Assembly (NCBI RefSeq): GCF_902498185.1
Contig: NZ_CABVIX010000003.1
Coordinates: 310,001 to 374,000, forward strand
DNA length: 64,000 nucleotides
Direction of reading: 5' to 3'
DNA from: Pseudomonas fluorescens
GTDB taxonomy: Bacteria; Pseudomonadota; Gammaproteobacteria; Pseudomonadales; Pseudomonadaceae
In this document: piece by piece, positions 55,192 through 64,000 of the stretch
Layout of the letters: every line of letters begins with the position of its first letter
How positions within the stretch are numbered: the first letter of the stretch is position 1
Made by a program: the position numbers and the translations under genes
Notes under the pieces: generated by a model
The model's database searches: none
The model's input: the letters and a program-made list of their open reading frames with translations, nothing else
Told to the model about the DNA's origin: nothing

Positions 55192-56135
55192 CGCAGCTTC
55201 TCCGCCACGCGCATGACGGCGCTGCGCGCGCGTGGATTGGCCTTGAGCTCGGCTTCGGAGGCGAACCGCGCCTTGCCATGAACGCGGATCTTCGGCTCGA
55301 AGACCTTGTGCTGCACCGGCAGGTTGCGCGGCAGGTTGTCGGCCTCACCCTTGGCGAGCTTGCGCATGAACAGCTTGACGATGCGGTCTTCGAGCGAGTG
55401 GAAGCTGATGACCACAAGACGCCCGCCGATTTCCAGCGCTTCCATGGCCGCGGCCAGCCCGGTCTCGAGATCACCCAGCTCGTTATTGACGTGGATGCGC
55501 AGGCCCTGGAAGGCGCGCGTTGCCGGGTTCTTGCCTTTTTCCCATGCAGGATTGGCGACTTTCAGCACTTCGGCGAGGTCGGCGGTGCGAGTGAACGGCT
55601 GTTCATCGCGGCGCAGCACCACGGCCCTGGCCATACGGCGGGCAAAGCGTTCTTCGCCGTACTCCTTGAACACCCGGGCGATTTCTTCCTCCGGCGCGGT
55701 GGCGATGAACTCGGCCGCGCTGACGCCACGGCTCGGGTCCATGCGCATGTCGAGCGGGCCATCATTCATGAAGCTGAAACCGCGCTCAGGGTCGTCCAGC
55801 TGCGGTGAAGACACACCCAGGTCAAGCAGGATACCGTTGACCTGGCCATCGAGACCGCGCTGCGCAATCTCGCTGCCCAATTCGGCAAAGCTACGCTGCA
55901 CAATGACAAAGCGGCCGTCTTCGGCCGCCAGCGCTTGCCCCGTGGCAATCGCTTGTGGGTCCTTGTCAAACCCCAGTAGCCGGCCCTGCGGCCCCAGGTT
56001 GTCGAGAATCAGGCGACTGTGCCCGCCCCGTCCGAACGTCCCGTCGAGGTAGCAGCCATCGGTGCGCACAGCCAGAGCCTCGACAGCTTCGTCGAGCAGC
56101 ACGGTGATGTGTTTGAAGCCGCTATCAATCGTCAC
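55188..56135 (-). CDS. rsmH: 16S rRNA m4C1402 methyltransferase RsmH
   Basis: The 315-residue enzyme N4-methylates C1402 of 16S rRNA; RsmI, encoded at 57317, adds the 2'-O-methyl to the same nucleotide. SAM site: [16 protein letters not shown] (about 28-43) and [11 protein letters not shown] (about 53). Then [22 protein letters not shown] (split: [15 protein letters not shown] about 101, PERGFSF after) and [13 protein letters not shown] near residue 243. Overlaps mraZ by 4 nt. Confidence 0.97.
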
Positions 56136-56587
56136 AGAATAAGATCACGCAAGTCGTCGGGCATGGAGCCCGGTTGTTGAATAGCTGCAAGGTCGTCCGC
56201 CGAAAGCGCGTTCCAGGCGTCCTCGTCCCACAGCTGAAATTTGTTCAGTTGCCCCACCAGCATTACTTTCTTGTCGAGCTGGGCGTGCTCGCGCAAACGC
56301 GGCGGGACCAGGAAACGACCACTACCATCAAGCTCCAGATCTACCGCATTGCCGATCAGCAAACGCTGCAGGCGACGGTTTTCAGGACGCAACGACGGCA
56401 ATGCACGTAACTTGGCTTCTATCTGTTCCCATTCATCGAGGGGATACACACACAAGCAGCGATCGACCGCATCAATGGTAACGATCAGTTGACTGGCGCA
56501 ACGCGAATCCAGCTCGACCCGGTACCGACTCGGCATGGCGAGACGTCCCTTGGCGTCGAGGCTGATAGCGTTGGCTCCGCGAAACAC
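56132..56587 (-). CDS. mraZ: Transcriptional regulator MraZ
   Basis: The 151-residue AbrB-like protein has two swapped-hairpin DNA-binding halves, each with a D-x-x-G-R segment ([15 protein letters not shown], about 10-24; [15 protein letters not shown], about 90-104). MraZ represses the dcw operon from repeats near its own promoter; such repeats lie just upstream. The GTG at 56587 (VFRGANAIS) gives the conserved start and follows GGGGA; a GTG 12 nt further upstream is in frame but would place the start in that site. First gene of the cluster. Confidence 0.95.
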   Translation of the reverse strand: MFRGANAISLDAKGRLAMPSRYRVELDSRCASQLIVTIDAVDRCLCVYPLDEWEQIEAKLRALPSLRPENRRLQRLLIGNAVDLELDGSGRFLVPPRLREHAQLDKKVMLVGQLNKFQLWDEDAWNALSADDLAAIQQPGSMPDDLRDLIL

Positions 56588-56625
56588 GGCGTTCCCCACA
56601 ATGTTAGCGTTTTTGTGTCAGAAAA

Positions 56626-56650
56626 CCCACTTCATGCCACTTCCTGCCAC
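56626..56650 (-). promoter_or_regulatory. Probable MraZ operator: three direct repeats with 10-bp period
   Basis: On the minus strand AGTGGC, AGTGGC and AGTGGG recur at exact 10-nt steps, directly after the -10 element of the mraZ promoter, at about +2 to +27. E. coli MraZ binds three TGGGN repeats with the same spacing at the same place. The variant TGGC in two repeats is an inference as to specificity. Confidence 0.7.
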
Positions 56651-56658
56651 TCGCGCAC

Positions 56659-56688
56659 ACTATAGGAATCCGCCCAGCACACCGTCAA
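56659..56688 (-). promoter_or_regulatory. Sigma-70 promoter of mraZ/dcw operon
   Basis: TTGACG (56688-56683) and TATAGT (56664-56659) are separated by 18 nt. The predicted transcription start near 56652 leaves a leader of about 65 nt before the mraZ GTG. Confidence 0.8.
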
Positions 56689-56888
56689 GGCGAGTTCATG
56701 AGGAAAAGCCTTACAGGACGGCGATTTAGCTCATCAAACGAAGGTAGAAGAACCACAACGAGAAATTTTCTACGGAAAAACACCAACGCACCCAGACACA
56801 TACGGGGCGAACTTAAAGTGATTTCTCAGGAATAAGACTATTTAGATATTACGAAGGGTATGCCCGCCCAAGAACGAGCAGGAAAGGA

Positions 56889-57249
56889 GGTGGAGAGTCG
56901 ATCTGTAAGCCGGGTTCTGTCGAGGACAGTCATTCCTCTACGACGGCCATCACTGGACGTCTTTAGCAACCTACCCGGTTCCAACGCGGGCCGCGCCATG
57001 TGGAACCCTATTTGGTCTTGCTCCGAGTGGGGTTTACCTAGCCACGAACTGTTGCCAGCCGCGCGGTGCGCTCTTACCGCACCTTTTCACCCTTACCGGC
57101 ACCGAAGTGCTTAGGCGGTTATTTTCTGTGGCACTTTCCGTAGGCTCGCGCCTCCCAGGCATTACCTGGCACTCTGCCCTATGGAGCCCGGACTTTCCTC
57201 CCCCCTCTTTTGCGGAACAAAAGAAGGCAGCGACTGTCCAATCGACTCT
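56889..57249 (-). ncRNA. rnpB: RNase P RNA (M1 RNA)
   Basis: The catalytic RNA of RNase P trims the 5' leader of tRNA precursors. The 5' end AGAGTCGAT and 3' end ATCGACTCT are complementary (helix P1). Conserved blocks on the minus strand include GAGGAAAGTCCGGGC near the 5' end, GCCAGGTAATGCCTGG, a GGTAAGGGTGAAAAGGTGCG segment, and AAACCCCACTCGGAGCAAGACC followed by the 3' CGACAGAACCCGGCTTA. About 361 nt, the bacterial A-type length; ends are set by the P1 pairing and could shift a few bases. Confidence 0.95.
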
Positions 57250-57258
57250 CCGCGGCCA

Positions 57259-57287
57259 AGGTTACCGGGAGAGACGTTCAAGAACAA
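57259..57287 (-). promoter_or_regulatory. Possible rnpB promoter
   Basis: TTGTTC (57287-57282) and TAACCT (57264-57259) lie 17 nt apart, with the -10 about 9 nt before the inferred 5' end of RNase P RNA. Both hexamers are imperfect. Confidence 0.5.
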
Positions 57288-57316
57288 GCGGTAAAACGAC
57301 GAATGGCATCACGCCA

Positions 57317-58192
57317 TCACTTTTCCTTCTGTCGCTCGAGAGCCGCCTGGTAGAGCAGGTTCTTGCGTACACCGGTAATTTCGGCGGCCAAAGCAGCTGC
57401 CCTTTTAAGCGGCATCTCCGCCATCAGCAGATCCAGTACGCGCAGCGCTTCATTGCTGACCGCCTGTTCATCCTCCGGCGCGGACCAGCCCGCGACCAGC
57501 ACAACGCACTCTCCTCGCTGCTGATTGCTGTCATTGGCCACGAATTCACACAGCTCACCCAACGGCAGACCCTTGAGGGTCTCAAAGGTCTTGGTCAGCT
57601 CTCGCGCCAGCAATGCCGGGCGATCGTCACCAAACACCGCCTGCATGTCTTCGAGGCATTCGAGGATCCGGTGCGGCGCCTCGTAGAAGATCAGTGTGCG
57701 GGGTTCTTCCCTCACCTGCTCCAGGCGCGCGCGGCGCCCGACCGCCTTGGCTGGCAGAAAGCCTTCGAAAATGAACCGGTCCGAAGGCAGTCCAGCCGCG
57801 CAGAGCGCGGCGATCAACGCGCAGGCGCCCGGCACCGGCACCACGCTGACACCTGCGGCGCGCGCCCGGCGCACCAGGTGATAGCCCGGGTCGGAAATCA
57901 GCGGCGTGCCGGCATCGGAGATCAGCGCCACGTCATCACCGGCCAGCAGCCGGGTCAGAAAGCGGCTGCCTTCGTCGCGCTCGTTGTGCTCGTGGCACGC
58001 AGCCAGAGGGGTGTTGATGCCGAAGTGCTGCAACAGGCGGATCGAATGGCGAGTGTCCTCGGCGGCGATCAGCGCGACACTTCGCAGGACTTTCAGGGCC
58101 CTGGCACTCATGTCGTCCAGGTTGCCAATGGGCGTGGCGACCACATAAAGCGTACCGATCGTGGATTTCGAAGCCCCTGGAACATCTGTCAC
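57317..58192 (-). CDS. rsmI: 16S rRNA 2'-O-ribose C1402 methyltransferase RsmI
   Basis: The tetrapyrrole-methylase-fold enzyme 2'-O-methylates C1402, the same base that RsmH modifies. Motifs are [15 protein letters not shown] (about 15-29), [31 protein letters not shown] and [12 protein letters not shown]. The GTG at 58192 gives 291 residues, close to E. coli (286), with AGGTG upstream; an ATG at 58228 would give 303. It is divergent from lpoA, the usual arrangement. The N-terminal choice is the only doubt. Confidence 0.92.
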   Translation of the reverse strand: MTDVPGASKSTIGTLYVVATPIGNLDDMSARALKVLRSVALIAAEDTRHSIRLLQHFGINTPLAACHEHNERDEGSRFLTRLLAGDDVALISDAGTPLISDPGYHLVRRARAAGVSVVPVPGACALIAALCAAGLPSDRFIFEGFLPAKAVGRRARLEQVREEPRTLIFYEAPHRILECLEDMQAVFGDDRPALLARELTKTFETLKGLPLGELCEFVANDSNQQRGECVVLVAGWSAPEDEQAVSNEALRVLDLLMAEMPLKRAAALAAEITGVRKNLLYQAALERQKEK

Positions 58193-58381
58193 TGCGCACA
58201 CCTGTCGTTTCGGATCTGAGGCGGCCATTGTAGCCCGACCACCGGCAACACTGCGCAACCATCTTGTCCGCCAGGGAGGGTCACAGCACCTATATTGAAG
58301 CATCAGCGCTGCCGTCGTCGCGCCCCGGCCAGTGCTTGGGTACAATCGTCGGCCAAATTGGTCGAGTAACAGGACACTTAC

Positions 58382-60195
58382 ATGATCGCTTGCCTGCGGC
58401 TGTTCACAGCCTTCTGCCTTGCTGCCCTCCTGGCGGCCTGCGCCAGCTCGCCCTCATCCAGCCTGGGCGAACTGCCACGCACCCCGGATGCGAGCATCGA
58501 GCAACTGCTTGAACAGGCTGCTTCGGCCAAGTCGCCCGAGCAGGCCGCCCTGCTGCGCCTGAGCGCTGCGGACCAGGCCTACCGGCAGAAGGACTTCCCC
58601 GGTGCCGCGCGCATTCTCGAGCAAGTGCCGCTGGAGTCGCTCAAGCCCGCTCAGCAGGTCTTTGCCAGCACCTTGGCCGCCGAGCTCGCCATGAGCCGCA
58701 ACCAGCCCAAGGCAGCGCTCACCGCTCTCGCCCACCCGAGCCTTGCCCGCGTAAGTGAGTTGCCCCAGGAGCTGCAGGTGCGCACCTACAGTGTGCATGC
58801 AGCCGCCCTCGAAGCCGACGGCCAGGCCCTGCCTGCCGCCCAGCAGCGTGTCCTGCTGGGGCCCCTGCTGACCGGTGATGCCGCCAGCGCCAACAACGAC
58901 GCCATCTGGACCCTGGTTGCCGCGCTGCCCGCCGAGCAGCTGCAGACCACCGGCACCGACACCCTCGCCGGCTGGACCAGCCTCGCCCTGGCAGTGAAGA
59001 GCGCCGGGACTCTGGAGCAACAGCAGGCCGCCATCGAGAGCTGGCGCGCCCAGCATCCTGGTCACCCTGCCGCCATCCAGCTGCCACTGCCACTGGTCAA
59101 GCTCAAGGAGCTGGCCAGCCAGCCATTGACCAAGATCGCCCTGCTGCTGCCCCAGGAAGGCCCGCTGGCCAATGTGGCGCGCGCACTGCGCGACGGCTTC
59201 ATGGCCGCGCACTTCCAGGCCCAGCAGTCGGGCCAGCCGGCACCTGCCATCCAGGTAGTCGACAGCTCCAGACTGACCTCGGTCGAGGACTTCTACCGCC
59301 AGGCCCAGGCCGATGGCGTGCAACTGGTGGTCGGCCCACTGGAAAAGCCGCTGGTGAAAAAACTGGCTGCCATGGCGCAGCTGCCGATCACGACGCTGGC
59401 CCTGAACTACGCCGATGCTGGCCAGAAAGCCCCGCCACAACTGTTCCAGTTTGGCCTGGCCGCCGAGGATGAAGCCCGCGAGGTTTCCCGCCGCGCCCAT
59501 GCCGACGGTATGGTCCGCGCCGTTGCACTGGTGCCGAGCGGCGAATGGGGTGACCGCGTGCTCAATGCTTTCCGTGAAGACTGGGAGTCCAAGGGCGGCA
59601 CATTGCTCGCCGCCGAACGTGTCGCTCAACCTGTCGCCCTGGCCCAGCAGATCGCCGACCTGTTCCAGCTGCGCCAGAGCGAAGGCCGTGCCCAGAGCCT
59701 GCAAAGCACCGTGGGCGGTAACGTCGCTGCGCAACCATCGCGCCGTCAGGACATCGATTTCCTGTTCCTCGCCGCCACGCCGCAGCAAGCACAGCAGATC
59801 AAGCCGACCCTGAATTTCCAGTACGCTGGGGACGTGCCGGTCTACGCCACCTCGAACGTCTACAGCGCCAGTGGTGACGTCAATCAGTACAACGACATGA
59901 CCGGTATTCGCTTTTGCGAAACTCCCTGGTTGCTCGATAGCAGCAGCGGGCTGCGCCAACAGGTGGTCGCCCAGTGGCCGCAAGCCGCAGGCAGCCTGGG
60001 TCGCCTGTACGCCATGGGCGTGGATGCCTATAGCCTGGCGCCACGCCTGGGCCAGCTCAAGGCACTGCCAGACAACCGTGTTGAAGGCATGTCGGGCAGC
60101 CTGGGCATGAATGCCAGCCAACGTGTCGAGCGCCAGCTGCCCTGGGCAGAATTTGCGGGCGGCCAGGTCAAGCGTCTGCCGGACACCCCGCGCTG

Positions 60196-60196
<1 letters not shown>
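58382..60196 (+). CDS. lpoA: Penicillin-binding protein activator LpoA
   Basis: The 604-residue outer-membrane lipoprotein (signal ending LAAC, Cys about residue 20) has an N-terminal TPR-like helical region and a C-terminal periplasmic-binding-protein fold (from about 245, [20 protein letters not shown]). LpoA reaches through the peptidoglycan to stimulate PBP1A. It fits the cell-wall theme of the window. Its stop shares a base with the next start (TGATG), making lpoA-yraN-gmhA-dolP a probable operon. Confidence 0.92.
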
Positions 60197-61824
<1,628 letters not shown>

Positions 61825-61849
61825 CCGGAAAGCTCGCCGCTTGTCCATG

Positions 61850-61879
61850 AAAAAGGCGATCCGCAAGGATCGCCTTTTT
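61850..61879. terminator. Bidirectional terminator between dolP and sspB
   Basis: AAAAAGGCGATC and GATCGCCTTTTT form a perfect 12-bp stem around CGCAAG, with U tracts in both directions, between the convergent stops at 61824 and 61882. Confidence 0.95.
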
Positions 61880-61881
61880 CG

Positions 61882-62313
61882 TTACTTGACCACCTTCAGG
61901 CTCGGACGCCCGGTCGGCCGCGGCGGCTGGCTGCCACCGGCAGGCGGACCATCGTCGTCCGGCCCGATGCTCTCTTCTTCCAACTCCTCGCTGTCCATCA
62001 GCGGCGGCTCGAGCTCGAAGACCATGCCTTGACCATTCTCCCGGGCATAAATACCCAGGATTGCGGCGCTTGGCACATACAGCGTGTGGGCCACACCGCC
62101 AAATCGCCCTTCGAAACTCACCGCGTCATTGTCCATGTGCAACTGGCGAACGGCGCTGGGCGAAATATTCAGAACGATCTGGCCATCACTGGCAAAACCC
62201 TGGGGCACCTGGACAGCCGGGTATTCGGCATTGACCAGCATATGGGGCGTGCAATCGTTGTCGACGATCCACTCGTACAGCGCTCGCACCAGATAAGGGC
62301 GACTGGAGTTCAT
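61882..62313 (-). CDS. sspB: ClpXP adaptor SspB
   Basis: The 143-residue dimeric adaptor delivers ssrA-tagged proteins to ClpXP. The N-domain (about 1-110) binds ssrA; note EWIVDNDCTPHMLVNA and FGGVAHTLYVP. An acidic/proline-rich flexible linker follows (EELEEESIGPDDDGPP) and a C-terminal ClpX-binding motif RPSLKVVK. AAAGGAG precedes the ATG at 62313. It lies 12 nt after sspA. Confidence 0.96.
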   Translation of the reverse strand: MNSSRPYLVRALYEWIVDNDCTPHMLVNAEYPAVQVPQGFASDGQIVLNISPSAVRQLHMDNDAVSFEGRFGGVAHTLYVPSAAILGIYARENGQGMVFELEPPLMDSEELEEESIGPDDDGPPAGGSQPPRPTGRPSLKVVK

Positions 62314-62325
62314 CAACGGCTCCTT

Positions 62326-62949
62326 TCAAAACGTGCGCATATCGCGCTCAGCAGCGGACAGGCTGGCCTGGAATGCCTCCCGGGCAAACTGTCGCTCCAT
62401 GTAATCAAGCAGCGGCTTGGCTTGCCGCGGCAGTTCAATTCCCATCACTGGCAGACGCCAGAGTATGGGCAGTAGACAACAATCGACGAGGCTTTGCTCC
62501 TCACTCATGAAACAGGACATCTCCGCGAACAGCGGCGACACCCCGGTGAGGCTCTCGCGCAGTTCCTTGCGCGCCTGAGTACGCGCGCTGTCCTTGCTGC
62601 GCGAGTCGAGAATGACATCCACAAGGGCACACCAGTCGCGCTGGATGCGGTGCATCAGCAGACGACTGTTGCCCCGTCCCACCGGATATACCGGCAATAA
62701 CGGCGGATGCGGATAACGCTCGTCGAGGTATTCCATCACCACGGTCGACTCGTACAACGCCAGGTCGCGGTCGACGAGGGTTGGCACGCTGCCATAAGGG
62801 TTCACTTCGATCAGCTTCGGGGGCAAGCGGCCGACATCGACATCGATGATCTGCACACTGACACCCTTCTCGGCGAGAACGAGGCGCACCCGATGAGAAT
62901 AATGGTCAGCGGGGTCGGAGTAGCAGGCTAACCTGTTGGTCACGCCCAT
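62326..62949 (-). CDS. sspA: Stringent starvation protein A SspA
   Basis: The 207-residue GST-fold protein binds RNA polymerase and acts in starvation and acid responses and virulence-gene transcription. N-domain: [26 protein letters not shown] (split: [16 protein letters not shown], then VRLVLAEKG), [17 protein letters not shown], and the conserved surface PHP in DERYPHPP (about 78-85). It lacks glutathione-transferase catalytic residues. First of the sspAB operon. Confidence 0.96.
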   Translation of the reverse strand: MGVTNRLACYSDPADHYSHRVRLVLAEKGVSVQIIDVDVGRLPPKLIEVNPYGSVPTLVDRDLALYESTVVMEYLDERYPHPPLLPVYPVGRGNSRLLMHRIQRDWCALVDVILDSRSKDSARTQARKELRESLTGVSPLFAEMSCFMSEEQSLVDCCLLPILWRLPVMGIELPRQAKPLLDYMERQFAREAFQASLSAAERDMRTF

Positions 62950-63006
62950 GGTGGTCCTCCTCGCAGGGGGTTTCGGAACAATATTTTTTCAACTGCAAAT
63001 GCAAAC

Positions 63007-63051
63007 GCGCCCTGGGGACACTCCTGCTTCTGCAGGAGCGCCCCAGGGCGC
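63007..63051 (-). other. Strong compound hairpin between petC and sspA
   Basis: GCGCCCTGGGG and CCCCAGGGCGC form a perfect 11-bp outer stem; CTCCTGC/GCAGGAG forms an inner 7-bp stem. It lies 28 nt after the petC stop, as a terminator would, but neither strand has a clean U tract directly after it. Confidence 0.7.
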
Positions 63052-63078
63052 ATTCAACTACCAGAAACTACTGCGTGA

Positions 63079-63858
63079 TCAGTGCACGTCCTTCCAGTAT
63101 TCACGCTTGAGCAAATACGCGAACACGAAGAAGAAAGCCAGGAACAACAGCACATAGGTACCGATGCGCTGACTTTCCAGCTTGACCGGGTTGGCCGAAT
63201 AGGCCAGGAAGGTCACCAGGTTCTTGACCTTCTCGTCGAACTGCTCTGGCGTCAGGGTACCGGAATTCGGCTCGATGGTCAGCTGATCACATGCTTCATG
63301 GGTCAATGGACTGCCCGTCAACGGGTCGAATTGCCGCTTGCCATCGACCTCGGTCTGCACCTGCTTGCAGCCGATCACCTGGTTGCCCTGCAGTCCGACC
63401 AGCACGTTGGGCATGCCGACGTTCGGGAACACCTTGTTGTTGGAACCAAACGGCCGCGACGGATCGGCATAGAAGCTGCGCAGATAGCTGTAGAGCCAGT
63501 CATCGCCGCGCACCCTGGCTACCAGGGTCAGGTCTGGCGGCGCGGCCCCAAACCAGGCCTTGGCGTCGTTGACCTGCATGCCGATAGTCATGTGGTCGCC
63601 GATCTTGGCGCCCGTGAACACCATCTTTTCGAGCATCAGTTCATGGGGAATCCCCAGGTCATCGGCAACCCGCTCATAGCGCTGGAACTTGGCGCTGTGA
63701 CACCCCATGCAGTAGTTGGCGAAAGTGCGTGCGCCATCCTGCATGGCGGCCTTGTCGGAAAGGTCGATATCTACCTTGTCCAGTACCAGGGAATGCTCGG
63801 CAGCGAACGAGAAAGCGGGCAGCACTGCCAGGATCATTACCGCGATAAGCTTTTTCAT
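63079..63858 (-). CDS. petC: Ubiquinol-cytochrome c reductase cytochrome c1
   Basis: The 259-residue haem protein carries electrons from the Rieske protein to soluble cytochrome c in complex III. A Sec signal (MKKLIAVMILAVLPAFSFAA) is followed by the haem site C50-M-G-C53-H54 and a C-terminal membrane anchor (about 233-252, TYVLLFLAFFFVFAYLL). The distal ligand Met is likely in NVGMPNVL (about 150). ATG overlaps the petB stop as ATGA. Confidence 0.96.
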   Translation of the reverse strand: MKKLIAVMILAVLPAFSFAAEHSLVLDKVDIDLSDKAAMQDGARTFANYCMGCHSAKFQRYERVADDLGIPHELMLEKMVFTGAKIGDHMTIGMQVNDAKAWFGAAPPDLTLVARVRGDDWLYSYLRSFYADPSRPFGSNNKVFPNVGMPNVLVGLQGNQVIGCKQVQTEVDGKRQFDPLTGSPLTHEACDQLTIEPNSGTLTPEQFDEKVKNLVTFLAYSANPVKLESQRIGTYVLLFLAFFFVFAYLLKREYWKDVH

Positions 63859-64000
63859 CAGCCAGTCACCCTTTCCGGAACCGGTTTGGTCTTCTCGAGC
63901 CTGGTATAGAAAGGCATCAGAATGAAGTAGGCGAAATACAGCACAGTGCAGACCTGGGCCAGCAAGGTTCGGCCCGGCGTCGGCGCCTGGACGCCCAGCA
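63858..64000 (-). CDS. petB: Cytochrome b of the bc1 complex, 3' end only
   Basis: Only the last 47 codons are within the window (stop at 63858-63860). They read LLGVQAPTPGRTLLAQVCTV, a final hydrophobic segment (YFAYFILMPFY), and a basic tail ending VPERVTG. This is the C-terminus typical of proteobacterial cytochrome b, placed upstream of petC in the petABC operon. It overlaps petC by 4 nt. The N-terminal part and petA should lie beyond 64000. Confidence 0.88.
   Translation of the reverse strand, partial: LGVQAPTPGRTLLAQVCTVLYFAYFILMPFYTRLEKTKPVPERVTG

Larger units (their letters stand above)
56588..56888. other. Intergenic region between mraZ and rnpB
   Basis: This 301-bp gap holds the dcw promoter and probable MraZ operator (56626-56688). 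The remaining part, about 56735-56880, is AT-rich for this genome and shows no convincing gene, hairpin terminator or promoter; it lies immediately downstream of the rnpB 3' end. Confidence 0.7.

Noticed and set aside
57107..58219. Plus-strand frame crossing rnpB and rsmI
   Set aside because: Overlaps a structured RNA and is antisense to a conserved methyltransferase.

Overview
The window is chromosomal DNA of a Pseudomonas, most likely of the P. putida group. Nearly every gene is recognisable as a Pseudomonas core gene. The order argP-argO-sodB-bifA-icmP-mexVW-inaA-colSR-groEL-groES-fxsA-ampG-yajQ-panE-argJ-secA-lpxC-dcw-sspAB-pet follows the P. aeruginosa PA4363-PA4430 region as I remember it. 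DNA is GC-rich throughout. I see no insertion sequences, prophage genes, tRNAs or CRISPR arrays. As I recall, colRS and groESL are far apart in P. putida KT2440 but lie side by side here, so this is probably another species or strain of the group.

Layout. (1) 1-3.1 kb: a truncated epimerase, the ArgP regulator with its divergent ArgO exporter, and iron superoxide dismutase. (2) 3.3-5.4 kb: the c-di-GMP phosphodiesterase BifA. (3) 5.5-10.7 kb: a probable iron-regulated set of two imelysin lipoproteins, a di-haem cytochrome and a Tat-exported DUF1513 protein. Its two transcription units share a promoter-proximal motif at the same distance from their start codons. (4) 10.8-15.1 kb: the MexVW-type RND pump. 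(5) 15.1-18.8 kb: a methyltransferase-inaA-small secreted protein operon with a ColR-like box, next to the ColRS two-component system. (6) 18.9-23.6 kb: groESL with a sigma-32-like promoter, fxsA, a HugZ-like protein and a DUF481 outer-membrane protein. (7) 23.7-35.1 kb: accessory metabolism and transport (alkyltransferase-like protein, AmpG, an MdfA-like pump, a small MscS channel, YajQ, PanE, an orphan sensor kinase, a cobalamin adenosyltransferase, Nudix-ThiE fusion, GST, ArgJ). (8) 35.2-38.7 kb: secA and dciA. (9) 38.8-56.7 kb: the complete dcw cluster, transcribed leftward from mraZ to lpxC, almost all with overlapping or abutting genes, led by a good sigma-70 promoter and a triple 10-bp repeat that looks like a MraZ operator. 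(10) 56.9-64 kb: RNase P RNA, rsmI, the lpoA-yraN-gmhA-dolP operon, sspAB, and the start of the cytochrome bc1 operon (petC and the 3' end of petB).

Functional theme: much of the window serves the envelope. Peptidoglycan precursor synthesis and septation (mur/fts/mraY/ddl), its recycling (ampG), its regulator (lpoA), lipid A and LPS core (lpxC, gmhA, inaA, ColRS), outer-membrane lipoproteins (dolP, imelysins), secretion (secA) and efflux are all present. The least explained parts are the imelysin/di-haem/DUF1513 set, the ColR-linked operon with its small secreted protein, the orphan histidine kinase, and several palindromic elements.
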